From NCBI GenBank assembly GCA_947652605.1, contig OX393581.1, positions 53,219,924 to 53,283,923 on the forward strand: 64,000 bases of DNA, in the 5' to 3' direction. The notes beneath the pieces are model-generated. The model did no database searches, had not been told where the DNA came from, and saw only the letters and a list, made by a program, of their open reading frames with translations. The DNA comes from Elmis aenea (Eukaryota > Arthropoda > Insecta > Coleoptera > Elmidae). Position numbers and translations under genes: made by a program. Position 1 is the stretch's first letter. The number at the start of each line of letters is the position of its first letter. Shown here in pieces: positions 33,762-46,450 of this stretch.

Positions 33762-33989
33762 TACTATAATTTTTCACTTTTTTTTTTGGCATTCTTTACT
33801 AAATTGGGGGGCCCTAATTGCAAACATGAACTCAAAAAGTCTACCACGTAAAGTTCTTTTGTAACCTTTTACTTTTTTCGGTTATCATGTACAATACTTA
33901 GTTTTTACCTTATATTATTGTAATATTTAAAGATTTATTTAAAACTTTTAATTCTTATATACTTTGGGCTTGAGTAATCAGATATCAGT

Positions 33990-34199
33990 AGTCATTGATG
34001 GGGTAATCAAAGAAGTAAAACAAAAAATGAAACCGTTTCACCTAGGCAACTGGTAAATGGAAAAATAAACATAACCGAGCGAATGTTTGCAGACGACATG
34101 GTCTTAGTCGCGGAAACAGAAAAGAATCTGCAACATAATCTAGAAACTCTTAACTAGGAATTGGAAAAAATCAATATAAAACAAATACCAAAAATGTAG
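33990..34199 (+). mobile_element. LINE reverse transcriptase relic with FADD, sense orientation
   Basis: Reads DGVIKEVKQKMKPFHLGNW and then KINITERMFADDMVLVAETE with KNLQHNLETLN. The FADD catalytic pair is at 34086-34097. Close to the - strand LINE at 51.2-52.0 kb (VADDMVLVAETKKNL-HNLET), so they belong to one family. Confidence 0.8.
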
Positions 34200-34620
34200 T
34201 TTTCCCATTTCTAATCACTTATGTTGCCCAGGTTCTGTAAAAATAAGTCCAGGTGGAAAGTGGATATCTTCCAAGACATTCTCCATCCTAATTTCTTGTA
34301 GTTTTTTAAATGAATTTCCACTACAAGCTAGTAGTGTTCTTCCTTCCGTTTTCCAAGGAAACCTTTCACTATTGATACAAAAGATTTCCATACTGCAAGT
34401 TCTTTAGAAAGTCTTACTATATATTTTTATCATCCAACAGTTTCCTGAACTGATGCCCGACAAAATTGCTTTCTTCAGGTTTTTCTAACATTAGAAAAAT
34501 CCCCCTTTGGTATTTGAAACCTGCTACTTCGTTATCCTTTGCTTTAACGAAATTTTTATTAGTGCAGGGGTGGCAAGAGACCATTTTGTTGTTATTCAAT
34601 ATACATCGAATTCTAAGCAA
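34200..34620 (-). pseudogene. TE-derived ORF relic, insect multicopy family (copy 2)
   Basis: The - strand reads NFVKAKDNEVAGFKYQRGIF then VGHQFRKLLDDKNI, and after frameshifts FLGKRKEEHYLLV and GWRMSWKIS-FHLDLF-QNLG. This continues the family pattern past copy 1 ('GIFVGPQIRKLLKDK', 'NFLGN-KA-NY', 'GCNMSLKIHFLHSHLDFFPENLG'). DNA of 14160-14275 and 34480-34590 can be aligned directly. It abuts a + strand LINE fragment at 34200. Confidence 0.62.
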
Positions 34621-37570
34621 ATGATTCGCTGATGTATAAGTTAAAAACTAGGTGCGGAACCTGTGCCAACAAGCAAAAAAAAATTATATTGCTGTTTCGA
34701 ATAAATGTAAAAGGAATAGAACAAAAATAGACAATTTTTTGGGGATTATATTGCGTAATTATATTGGTTGATATTTGTCTCTTACTTGGATAACCTTTTA
34801 TTTACTTTAATTTATTGACTTTGCCCGGTACGTTCCTGCGAAATTGTTAAAATCCAAATTCGATTAATAAATAGCAGAATGAGGAAGTACTTTTCGCTTC
34901 AGGTAATGGAGTTTTGTAATTTTGTTTATCCCCGACAATCCGCACGATAATACCAAAAACAACGCATGTGTAACGTGTTTCCGTTTATCTGCAAGAATGA
35001 TCAAACGTTAAAATTTGCTTTTCGTTAATTTGTTTGCAAAGTTCAGGGGTTGTTCGTGTTTGCCAATCCAACTGTGTTCCTCCGACATCGATCGCAACCA
35101 TGTAATTACAGACGTTTTCTCATCATATTTAGATCGAAATTGAAGACTTTTTATTCATAATAGTCTTAATATTTTTTAAAAATCTTAAAGACACTCTAAT
35201 TTTTTTAGGTTTAGTTTGTTCAAAAATGGCTTAAAAGCAATGTTTTGCATCTCTTCAAAATTTTGAAAAATTTCCAAGGCCTTGCTCTTTTGAGCAAAAA
35301 TTTGAAAGTTTTGCAATTGTTGTCATATTATCTAAGTAATGCATTTTCACCTTTAGAAGAAAACTGGTTGTCTTCAAGATAAAATTTTCCGCACAATTGC
35401 ATTATGTTTTTCTTAAACGTACGTACACTATCATCATAAAATTATTGTACTTTATTTAATATTATAGGCGATGGCTTTACAGGTAGAATACGAATTGTTA
35501 GTCCGAGAACCAAACGCTGCTTACCACAGATTTCGTGCCCCGAATATGAGCTTTAGTTTCGCACGGTTATAAAAAAAAAAACAGGACATAAAATCGTATG
35601 AAGGAATGTTTAGTTTGCGAACTCGCCTAAAGGTTCTCGCTGTAATTAACAAAGTTTTTAATTAGTCGCAAGCAATTTACAAACAACAGTTGTCGACGCT
35701 GTGATAGAAACGTTGTTTGTTTGGATTAAATAATTGAACTAAAAGGGTTGTTTGCCGATGCTTACTCTTGTATTAGGGTAATCTGATCATTAAATCGAAC
35801 TGATTTTATATTCTTATTTGTTTAGTTTATCTGTACAGATCAATATACAGGGTAGTATCTATCATTCATCATCAAGAACATGAGGATATCGTAGAGATTA
35901 AACGATGGTCGAACTAACAAAGAAGTGTGTTTTTACTAGCTTCGAAAGAATTTAAACTAAAAATAAACGAATTTTGTCCTGCTCTAAGATATCCTGGAAA
36001 AAAGCCTTAAAACTTTATTTTCCCAATCTTCTTATAACGTTGTTATAACAAATTAAGAATTATAATTCAGTTTACGTAATGTAAGCAAAGGCCCTAACGG
36101 CATGATGGTGTTTAAAATGGCATAGCTTGACAATGGACATTGGACAGTACACTTTTTCATTTCTTGTGAACTTGTTCTTCCTCCTTTTGCTTAGAGGCCT
36201 GTCTTTGTTCCAACTGGTCTGTTCCATATTTCTTTCCACCTTCTTCTGTCGTCGTCGTCTTCTTCTCATGGTTTAGGTTGTTGGGTTTTAAATGCACGCA
36301 TCGTTTTCGAGTGGGTTATCTCAAAGAAATGATTTCTTGGAACGCCCTCTAATGTGGAGAAAAAGACATATAAACAATTTAGCAAGTAAATTAAGCAACC
36401 CTCACGAAAATATAATGATTATGTTAGTATACTCCTCAAACCTCATTTAATCCTCTGTTCAGTCCGCAGATTAGCTGTAGGATTAAAGGGTTTAGTAAAA
36501 ATGGTCTGCAATTTAAATTCCCCACGTCATTGGTCAGAGTCGTAACAATGTAGTGAAAATTACGACATATTAAGTTAATTTATACGACGAGTCTCTCGGC
36601 CCCCACAAAATTAGAACCCATTTTCATGTGCGCTTTATTAACATACGTAAGGACAAAGGCGTCCGGCGCGCAAAAAGTTGCGAATAATTACCTAGTCGAA
36701 CCGCGCGCCACGCAAACTTCATAAACTTGCGACTCATCTGTTTCACACACCTTCTATAAACTTCCGCGAATTTTATGGATCACAGAGGGAAAATGTTTGC
36801 TTAATTTAATGAATTCGCAACATTTCCACATGTTTGCTGTAGTTATTGAATCCGAACGAACTAAATCTACTTACCGTATTTGCTTTGTTGGAAAATGGCG
36901 TAAGGAGTATACATAGAACGTAAACATATAAATAAATGGTGGAAGGCGCCCGGTTCCAAGGGCGTTAGTACAATTGAAAAATTCATAAAAGAAATCTGAC
37001 AGCTGTTCGCTCAAAATGATACATACACAGCGAATTCTACATGTCACAAATGGCACATACAAAACGAAAAACATAAAAATATAAACCTCGTACGTTTCTT
37101 AAGAGCTACAAATGATCTCTGCTCCTTTTTCATTTCTCGATGCCAGTGAAAAATGCTCGTTGCGCGAGGGTCTCTAACAAATTGTTTGCTATTTGAGTAG
37201 AGGGCAGGAAAATGAATAATAAAATACAAGAAAATATGAGCTTGTATATTCACGTTTTTGGATCAACCCTTACCGACGGCGTAAATCTTACTGTCTGAAG
37301 TGCAGTTTCAGTGTTTACCATGCAAACATCCTACTTACAGCAAAACAGTAAATGGGCAAGGATGAAATACGTCTTCTCGACAAATATTACAAGAGCTACT
37401 GAAGTTGATTGTTTTTCACATTTTCGGTGGCATATATTTGTATTTAGGAACACAGAAATTAAGTTTTATCCTATACGATAAGTTTTATAATAGAGTAATA
37501 ATAACAATAATGATATTTATTTAGCGTTTGACTAGTTATATAATATATCTACACTTATTAATATATATAA
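34621..37570. other. Intronic stretch with one GC-richer island
   Basis: Mostly AT-rich without recognised elements. A solitary TA|CAGGGTAG end lies at 35846. 36540-36780 is a CpG-richer, unique-looking island (GGCGTCCGGCGCGC, CCGCGCGCCACGC) of the kind noted elsewhere in this intron. Confidence 0.4.
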
Positions 37571-38340
37571 TATACATAATCCATTCTCTTTATACCCATA
37601 GGGCGTATGGATGGAGTTTTTCCATACATCTAAAACTATTTCTTTATAAAAAATTTCCATTATTTTCTGTTTTGTGCTAGATTCTTTGCTTCTACCCACC
37701 TTTCCTCTTTTTCTCTAAGATTTTTCCCAGTGCGTTGTCCCAAGTTTGCTTTGGTCTTCCTCTTTTTCTTTTACCTGGAATTTTACTTTCCCATATTCTT
37801 TTAACTGGCATTGAGCTGTCCAATCTTTGTTAAGTTTCCCCACCACACTAGTTGTATTTGTTCTATGAATTCTTCTATGGATTATATCTTTAATTTTTCT
37901 CTTATTTGGTCATTTTGTTACTCCTTTCACCATTCTTAAGTATTTTGTTTAGGCTGTTCTAATTTTACTCGTCTTGTTTTGATAACACCCATGTGAGAAT
38001 TATTGATCCGTAGATTGATTTACATACTTTAGTTTTTGTTTCTTTTGGGATTTTTTATGTTGATGAGTCCTTTACTCAATGCATAATATAGGTACTCTAT
38101 TAGCCTTTTGTATTCTATGTTTTCCTATTTCATCTAACATAATGCCCAAGTATTAAAAGCTGCTAGCTTGTTCTATTAGCTCTCCATCCACTCTTATTTA
38201 TATTACATTATTTTCGTTTGATACTACCATGATTTTCATTTTATTTTTGTTCATTTTTATTCCATTTTCCGTTAATATTTGGTCCCAGTTATTCAAGTTT
38301 TCTTCTAGGTTCCTTTTTTTATAAGATTGCAACTGATAAC
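37570..38340 (-). mobile_element. LINE post-RT and C-terminal relic (copy 1 of the 45-kb family)
   Basis: The - strand gives LNNWDQILTENGMKMN..KT-like, then GELIEQASSF-YLGIML, LKEYGK and a tail GKRKRGRPKANLGQRTGKN followed by WVEAKNLAQNRK across frames. DNA is directly alignable with 45110-45870 (TCTTTGCTTCTACCCAC, GTCTTCCTCTTTTTCTTTTA, TTGAGCTGTCCAATCTTTGT). Antisense, 0.5 kb upstream of exon b. Confidence 0.75.
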
Positions 38341-38838
38341 GGGACAACAGTCTTAAAATGAGTAGGTACCTATCACATTTTATAAGAAAAATTATTTTTA
38401 ATTAAACTTATTTAGATTAACAGATGAATCTCTTAAATAATCCAACCATTTAAGGAATAAAGATGGTTAGATATCTATATTGTTTTATGTATCAGGTTGT
38501 AATTGCTTTCTGTTCCATTTCTTTACAAAGACTAAATCTCCTATAATTGATTTAACTCCAATTCCCCAGCGAATGTTTTATATATACAGGCGGCATTAAA
38601 ATGACAAATTGCGCGTTTTATTTGCACCTGTACACATAACAGGACAATGTATTTCCCCACTTGTCTATATATCATTAAATAAATCCCTCCTCCGGGATGT
38701 AATGCACTAGAAACTGCATTTCCAGTATTTATTAGAACTTTTTCAGGATTTAGAAAGCGTTTACAAAAGGAAACGTAAAATCTTGCGCGTAAGCCGATTT
38801 GATAAGATTACTATAACGTTTTTTTCTTTTATTTCCAG

Positions 38839-38993
38839 GAGCTTCTACGCCAATAAAGCACCTATCCATACGGAGTCTTTTGCCAGACACTGAACAGTTC
38901 ATGACATACGAAGGATCGACTACTCATCCGGGTTGCTGGGAAACCACCGTCTGGATTATTCTTAATAAACCGATATACATTACCAAACACGAG
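38839..38993 (+). CDS. CA10-like: Carbonic anhydrase-related protein (CA10/CA11-like), internal exon b
   Basis: 155-nt exon between atttccag and gtaggt, phase 1 in and phase 0 out. With the G from 807 it encodes 52 residues. The core reads FMTYEGSTTHPGCWETTVWI and then ILNKPIYITKHE. This matches the family's '[25 protein letters not shown]' block. That block holds the Thr199/Thr200-equivalent loop (STT) and the Cys that in extracellular carbonic anhydrases pairs with an N-terminal Cys, which fits a secreted protein. It is the most diagnostic exon in the window. An open frame continues about 160 nt past the donor, but the family match stops exactly at KHE, which supports splicing here. Confidence 0.95.
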
Positions 38994-41054
38994 GTAGGTA
39001 GGGCATTAAAAATATTGTATGGAGTGCGGGAAAATAGCGAATGGCGCAGATGTCTTTTAACCCTTAGATTTCGGATCGATTTTTGTTGGGCATTTGATAG
39101 AGTTTTAAAAAAAAATGTATTAGTGCGAATACCAGATCAACACCAAGTTAATTAGGAACGTATATTAGCTAATCAAATACATGCTTTAAGAAGGTTTGTC
39201 CTGTAGTTCTTGCAACATTTCAATTTCAAGTGCTTTCTGGTTATTGTAACGATCTAAAAACCTAAAAGTTCGAAATGACTTGCTTCTGCTAGAAGTGGTT
39301 GCAGTTTCCATAAAGTTGAACACTCAATGGAAAATAGGATTACACTAATAAAAGGGTATACTCCTTCGAAAACGCATCTACCAATATACGTTGTTCCTTG
39401 TTAAAAATAGCTCTCTGTGCTGTACTTTTAGAAACTTGCTGACACGCTAAATTCATGCACATTACAAATTTTATCCTACCTACTTTGAGACATGCAATAT
39501 TTATCTATTTAGCCTTCCTCATAACTGACAGGTAAAGTAAGGTTCACTCACGAACAGCCATGCAGTTTAATTTCGATCCGATAGAAGCACACTAGGTTTT
39601 TTTGTAGCGAACCGTGGTTTCAATCGTGATTTTGATAAGTACTTGATTGGGGTTTTCCATATATGCAAAACTAATTTAATACTGCCTTGTACAGATAAAT
39701 CGATTATAGGAAATGTAAGCTTGTTTTTACTCGAAATCTCTTTAATTTTAACAGTATACAAAGAAATTTAAATGTTTTGACCTATAGCAAATAGCTTAAA
39801 TCATGTACACATTCTTTACACCCCAAATAAAAAATATTCAGACCCAGTTCGTTGAAAGTAATACCTACATTTTTTTTCAATAAAAAAACCTCAAAAAATA
39901 CGCGTGTAGTCTGAAATCTCGTGTTTTCATCGAGGCCCCAAGGTTGCAAATTATCCTTGTCCAGGTTCGGCGATAGCCCAACGAAGCATATTCCCCACTG
40001 TATGTGCTACAGCACTGATAGTAGGGCCACGGGGGAGCAATTTAAACCACGCACCCCCGTAACTACCTATGAATACCGCGTTATTTCGTGAAATTACGCA
40101 TTCAATCAAATTAGGGTTGTTAATTTTAGTCATTTAAAGATTAAATATTTGCCGGGTTAGATTTTAGCATACGGAAATCACTTCGCGTTGGGGTTTTAAT
40201 ATTTTATTTGGTAAACCGAAACCGTTCAGCGTTAAAATCGGAAAAACGTTTTTGAAAATTCTGCAAAAAAGACATAAACGCTTTTTTAAACTATCAAAGA
40301 TTTAAAAAAAGCTGTAAATAGTTAATTTTTGTATAGTTTTAAGCGGATTGGGAAAGAACTACTAACATCTTTTAAGTTTAGCAGCAAGCATAGCAAAAAA
40401 ATCATAATTTAAACGAACCGAAGAGGGGTCGGTATTATTTGGGGTTGGGGTGTAAATAACTCGCGTATAAAAATTCAAGTCCATTGCATAGCTGTCATTT
40501 TGTTTAATTTTTTTTTGTAAAAGTGCAAAGACAATAGACAATCTATTATTTGCCTGATTGCAAGGCATTCAAATCTTCTTCTTATTCTTCTTCTTCTTAT
40601 CCTTACACCTTTGTACCTTTAGGTGTGAGGAGTTTTAAATCTTAAAAATTGTAGTATACTAACGCTAAACAAGTTTGGACACGGAATAGAAAGAATAAAT
40701 CTTTTTCTGGCAGCAAAATATCAAATTTCCTTTTACCCCAATTTATATGACAGATACAAAATAACTTACATCAAAAATTGACAATTACAACACATGTTAA
40801 TAACCAGGTAGTCTGATATTAATGTATGTATGGATTAAACTCCAGGACTTGGGTTATTTTTGCACTCAACTCGTTCCCGTTTATACTTTTTCCCGTACAA
40901 ACTTCAATAAAGATCTTCAGACTTGTTTTATTTTTACAACCAACTGATGGATTTACTCCTAAGGACGGCAAAAATATCGAAATCTCATTTTGCATGAAAG
41001 ATGAACTTAAGTTGTTTTTGCAATCAGCGCAGCGATTCAAATATGATCCGTCTT
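38994..41054 (+). other. First part of the 2.9-kb CARP intron
   Basis: No exon seen. 39940-40115 is a GC-richer stretch with the short palindrome GTGCTGTAGCAC. 40575-40600 is a small CTT-rich microsatellite. The remainder is AT-rich with no recognised repeat. Confidence 0.55.
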
Positions 41055-41545
41055 CATCTGTGTAGAGTTGTGAAGGTGCAAAAAAATTCTCCACCTCTGT
41101 TTGGTCCTCGCCAGCGTTTCCGCTTGTCTCTGTGTTGGCTTTTCTTAAGTATCCTGGTTATCTTCCCTTTCCAGGTTCTTCTGGGACTCCCTTTTTTTCC
41201 GGTTTTTTCAAAACCTCCTCTCCATGTTTGTTTCACTATTCTACTTCCATTCATTCCTGTAAGATGACCCATCCACCTTAGCTCTTTTCAATTTAGCTCT
41301 CCATAGAATCAACTTTGAACCAAACTCGTATAATGTTATTGCTAGTTCTGTTCCTTCTACTTACATCTACAGCTGCTCTTAAATATTTGATTTCATTTGC
41401 TTGTAACCTGCTTTTAGTTCTGTCATCCAGCACCCAAGTTGCAATTTAGTATAGAATTCTAATGAAAGTTCTATATAAACACTGAAAAAGCCACTTTTAC
41501 TTACAACCATAACTTCCGTTTTATTTGTATTTATTAGCCTTATAG
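41055..41545 (-). mobile_element. LINE C-terminal relic in the intron before exon c
   Basis: The - strand reads YCNLGAG-like, then WVLDDRTKSRLQANEIKYLR, AAVDVSRRNRTSNNIIRVW, RMGHLTGMN, SRIVKQTWRGGFEKTGKKGS and PRRTWKGKITRILKKSQHRD. This is the complete order of the post-RT region: 'TW-L---T-SR-QA-EMKYLR', 'RWMGHL-RM', 'GRPR-TW---I--IL'. Stops and one frameshift. Confidence 0.75.
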
Positions 41546-41921
41546 AAAAATAGATCGAAAAACAACGGAATCAGTGGGCAACCTCATTAATTTCTCCGCA
41601 AAAGATTTTCCTATCAACACCCCGTTTTCATCAATCTTTTATATGGAATTTACATAAATCTAATGCAAGTTTTGGCTTTCCAGTGGAGCCCATAGTTTCC
41701 TTAAAGACACAGAGCAACGTAAGACTTAAGGTTAAAAATATTTTTTAATGTGTTCCTCATTTTCTTGAACAAAGAGTTGCTCTATTTGTATTCTTTGAAC
41801 AACATACACACTTCATTGTTGCTTGCGCTTCGAGATAATATGCCCCACTGTATTAGTGTGAAATGGATTTTTACGACGCTCTTAATGTCCATTGTAATTA
41901 AAACTCCGCTTTTTATTACAG

Positions 41922-42053
41922 ATATATGCACTGCGAAAACTAATGCAGGGTTCAGAAGAGGCGCCGAAAGCGCCCCTAGGAAACAACGCGAGGCCTCTAC
42001 AGCCCCTGCATCACAGAACAGTTCGTACAAATATAAATTTCCAAAACCAACAG
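41922..42053 (+). CDS. CA10-like: Carbonic anhydrase-related protein (CA10/CA11-like), internal exon c
   Basis: 132-nt exon (44 codons, phase 0 at both ends) between ttttattacag and gtaatc. It begins IYALRKLMQG and ends PLHHRTVRTNINFQNQQ. The family pattern 'LRLLSQ...NFRPVQPLNNRCIRTNINF' is clear, including R-P-L-Q-P-L and R-T-N-I-N-F. In carbonic anhydrases this is the C-terminal 'N-R-P-Q-L-R' region that closes the fold. The insert between LMQG and NNARPLQP (SEEAPKAPLG) is family-typical in length. The longer overlapping open frame starting at 41750 is in a different frame and is a shadow. Confidence 0.94.
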
Positions 42054-42304
42054 GTAATCTTTAAAGCATTATAATAATAAAAAAAAACTTTGCGTGTGTT
42101 TGTAACCTTGAGCGTCGGCGCTATCAAAAAACACTTGCGGCACAATGAAACTTCGGGGAGTGTTATCGAAGTCACAATTCATAAATCGCAGCTTATGTAC
42201 GTGTCTGGTCGACTGCTAATGTGCACTTTGCATGCTTCACAGCAACATAGGGTCCTACAAGTTGATAGATGACTTTCTTAGTCCCCGGAGGAAGGCTAAG
42301 TAAT

Positions 42305-42324
42305 GGAGGCTCTATAGAGCCTCC
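42305..42324. repeat. Perfect 20-bp palindrome
   Basis: GGAGGCTCTATAGAGCCTCC is its own complement. CCGGAGG at about 42285 can also pair with CCTCCGG at 42320-42326. It lies 250 bp downstream of exon c. Confidence 0.85.
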
Positions 42325-44990
42325 GGAATCGGTAATTGAAACTGAGGTGCGACCGGAATATACAGGATGGTATCTGCTATGATTAAATAACCCTAACTAA
42401 AATCAATATATAATCTATAAATAGCCCTTACTTCAACATAATTCAATATAATATCGCATTTTAATTTTTTTTGCAAGTCTTTCCACGCTCGTTCACTTTT
42501 TCCATACCGGGTGCAAATGCTATACGTGGTTTGATAAAATAATTACTTGTACTGGCGTAGTAAAACTTTGTAGAAAGGTATTTTAAAGCCAAGTGATACA
42601 GAAGTACTGCTGCAGCGCCTTTTTAGCACCTGGAAGCACTCCTTGCAGGCACTTGTAGTAGGCATCCTTAGGTCACTAAGGGCTTTTTTCCAATCAAAAT
42701 GAGCGATAAGCCTGCCCATTGGTGGCAACTACTTACTTAGTTAAGCACTTGGCTGATGTTATTATTGACAACCTAGATTTAAAGGTGTTTTTAAAGGGAT
42801 TAGGCAAGTCCAAAGGTTTATGCCTCTATTCTTTTAGTTTTTTCTGTGTTCACCAGTAATTTTGCTGCTGAGATTAAATTGATGAGCAATGTTTCAAAAA
42901 CGTGGCGCTTAATTTTTGGACTACATATGGCACGCGTACGAAGATCTCTTTGTATAATCTCATGGGATCGTTGGCAATATACCTTGGTGTAGTGTTAGCT
43001 ATTGTTAAAGTTTTGGCCTAAAACGCTGCAAGATTTTAAATCCCACAGTTGCAGATGCGCACTTAGATCTTTCGGTACCCATGGTGCCATATTTATGGGG
43101 GCGCTTGCCCACTTTATTAGTTTGTGCTAAATACAAAAAAGTTATGTTCGGTTAGGTAGGTGGAACGAAAAGTTAAATTTAGTACAACTTTCCTTTGAAG
43201 GCTCCGACACCTTTCACTTTAGTATGGGCTTAATCTTTTGTAGAATTGTTAAACAACATGTATGTAATGCATAACGACTACCAGTTCCTTTAGAAACCGA
43301 TTAAATATTTTTTTTATAGCACTTCAAAATAGGTAAAAAAATTGTTTGTATTTTAGCTATTAAGAAAAGGAATTTTAGGGTAAACAGTATGATCCCTATT
43401 GCTAATATTTACGGATATCCTCACGGTTAAAACTTAACTTTGTGAGTAGAGCTATAGGTACTTAGTCAAAGATATTGAAAAATTTTAAAACTTTTTTTAT
43501 TTTTAAAATGACTGCGAATTCGTAACGTTGAACTTTTTTTAACATGAATTTTACATATACTAGAAGACTATTCAAGTTTATTAGATAGGTGTTGTTTTAT
43601 TTTACCCTAAATGTTGTTATTTAGGCCAAAATTTAACTTTTTGAAAATTATGTGACGTGATTTGTTTTGACTGGGATAATGTAATTACTAATTATGCTTC
43701 ACTTAAGTACAAGTAAAGGAAGATAGACCCATTACAGATGTTGTTTATTTACTGATAAGTTGTCCGAGTTCTCTCAGTTAACGTTTATTTTGTAAATTTT
43801 TGACTTGTTCACAAGGCAGTTGTTATCATTGTTCAACATATTGTTCAGAAAAGTTGCGTCTAGTTTACGTATGTATAAATATCCGTCCCCTTACGTCTCA
43901 AGCAGTTCTGATAACGCGGTACGAAAAGAAAAGCCAGTAGAGGTCGCAAGCTGTAAAATTTTCGGAAATTTGTGAGGTGAAGCTTAAATCTTAAATCATG
44001 TCTGGTCGAAATACTACAGTTTCAAGAGTCTCGTTTCTTCATCAGCAGTCTTATTTATTTATTTAGTTACATAAATAGAATAGTTAAAATAATTAAGGTA
44101 TACCAGTAAAATTAAAGCACAAATCTACAATTCCATTAACTTTACATCGACAACCACAGAGCATAAATGAAAGTTCAAAACATTAGTAAGTCTAATTGAA
44201 GGATGTAAAGCTACAGCTTTGGCTAAAACTATTTTATTTGCAACACGAAACAGTAGTTGCCTTAACAGGATTTATTCCCTACGGTCTGGATGCATTTAAT
44301 TGTAAAATATGTTTCAGACTCTTTTCGACAATTTACTAACTGATCTATAACGACTTAAGTTCCTTATACAATATTAAAACGAACAACTGTCATGGAAAAA
44401 TTATAAAATGTACGTGTTTCACCACAAATAACTGTTGTATCAGTTTTCTTTTTAAATAAATATAAAAGTAATTTGGATTTCTCCCAGCTTCTATGAAATA
44501 CAGTAAGCGTTGGATGGGGAAATAAGTGTTTATATGAAAATAAAACAAAATCGTAAATTGTCAGATATTGCTACGATCAACTGAGCTGTCAATAACTGTT
44601 GGAAGTTTACTCAAATACTTGTAGCTTGACAAGAATCTCGCGTAATCTGTTTTGCATGATCCAATTTTTTTGAAGAGTCTCTATAGACTACTTGAATCAC
44701 TTCAGATCTTTTATTCAATTCGAGGATCAATTCAGAACGATATAAAAACGAAATTAATATACGAATAGAACTGTATAAAGGAACCGTTTATCAATTTTTT
44801 TGTTAACATCAATCATGTCGTATTTTAAGAATCGATGAAGAAGAACATGCATGAGTTGTTTTATTGGTTTAATTCAATAATTACTTAAGTTTGCGTAAGT
44901 TTTAATTACTGTACTAATTATTTGCTTTGCGCTTATACGGCAGAAAACAAATTGTAATTATCACCTTCTTAATCGGGTTCTCTTGTACCG
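42325..44990. other. Intronic stretch without recognised feature
   Basis: AT-rich. No exon border pair encoding family sequence, no inverted terminal repeats and no transposase motif seen. A truncated TA-CAGGATGG end lies at about 42358. Confidence 0.45.
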
Positions 44991-44999
44991 TTCGGTGTC

Positions 45000-45080
45000 G
45001 AGTTAATATTTTTCCTGGTTCTTGATTATGTTTCTATATCTTTGTCTATTATTGCCTAACTGTGTCACATCTCTCTTTTA
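45000..45080 (-). mobile_element. LINE C-terminal scrap
   Basis: Reads RDVTQLGNNRQRYRNIIKNQ on the - strand. Same kind of tail as at 16880-16970. Confidence 0.5.
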
Positions 45081-45099
45081 CCCGATCTGAAGCCTCATT

Positions 45100-46450
45100 G
45101 TATATTCATATTATTTCCTTTCTACGCATAGGGTGTACGGTTATTGAGTTTTTCCATACATCCAAAATTAGTTCTTTGTAAAAATTTTCCAGTCCTTTCT
45201 ATTATATGCTAGCTTTTTGCTTCTACCCACATTTTCCCTTTTTTCTTTAAGATTTTTCCCAGTACGTTGTTCCAAGTTTCCTTTGGTCTTCCTCTTTTTC
45301 TTTTACCTGACATCTAACTTTTCCATATTCTTTTAACTGGTATTGAGCTGTCCAATCTTTGTAAGTGACCCCACCACCCAAGTTGTCTTGGTTCTATGAA
45401 TTCTTTTATGAATCTAATTCTTCTCTTATTTAGACATTTTTAATTCTATCTTTTTTTGTTACTCCATTCTTCTTAAGTATTTAATCTGGGCCGCTCTAAT
45501 TTTACTCCTATCTTATTTTGATAACACCCGTGTTTCGCAGCCATGTGTGAGGATAGGTCTGTAGATTGATTTATATACTTTCATTGTTTCTTTTGAGCTT
45601 TCTCTTTTGTTTATGAGTCCTTTACTCCGTGCATAATATACTCTATTAGTCTTTTGTGTTCTATAATTCAGTTCAATATCTTGTTTTTCCTGTTTCTTCT
45701 AATTCTAACATAATGCCCAAACATTAAAAGCTACTAACTTGTTCTATTAGTTGATCTTTTTCGTTTGAGACTACCATGATTTTAGTATAATTTTTGTTCC
45801 ATTTTCATTCCATTTTCCGTTAATACTTGGTTCCAGATATTTATGTTTTTTTCTAGGTTAATTGACTTCCTGTTATGATAGCTATATCATCTGCGAAGGC
45901 GCATTATGATATATTAATACGTTCTAGTTCCCTGTATCCAATATAGATGGGTTTTGTTCTCTGTTTTGTTTCTCTGCTTAGTTAATCCATAATATAAGTA
46001 ATAAATAGCAATGGGCTCAAGGTTCCTCCTTGTCTCACTCCTTGCGCTTCTTCTAAATTTCGTCCAAAACGTTTCCTTAATCTCTCCAAAATTCTTTCAC
46101 ATAATTTTTCGCCTATACTTAAAAGTGATATGCCTCTATGATTTTCCCATTTTTTACTATCCCCAGTCTTGACTATCGGTGATATAACAGACATCCCTAG
46201 TCCTTTAGTATTTCTTTTTCTTGCCATGCTTTATTTACTATTCTTAGCAGTATGTTCCTTCCATCTACATTCATGTACTCAATCATTTCCGGTAAAATAA
46301 CATTATGTCCAATTTAAGTTTTATATTCCGCTCTATCCAACCTACTCCAGTTATTTCTTGTTCATATTCTTGTTCGTTTGCTTCATATATCTTCTCCATT
46401 TGCTCTCTTTCCTCATAATTTATTATGTTGTCATGTTCTAAGCGTTAAAT
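45100..46450 (-). mobile_element. Larger LINE relic: RT with internal deletion through C-terminus
   Basis: From high to low coordinates: MSVISPIVKTGDSKKWENHR then GISLLSIGEKLCERILERLR, RFGRNLEEAQ joined directly to GVRQGGTLSPLLFITYIMD, FADDIAIITGS (FADD at 45886-45897), and a C-terminal half collinear with 37570-38340. The RT block normally lying between 'EEQAGFR' and 'GVRQG' (with the first catalytic Asp) is missing, so it cannot act as a polymerase. Frameshifts elsewhere. Confidence 0.82.

Noticed and set aside
38994..39155. Extension of exon b to the stop of its open frame
   Set aside because: Family similarity ends at KHE, a gtaggt donor sits exactly there, and exon c continues the alignment without a gap.
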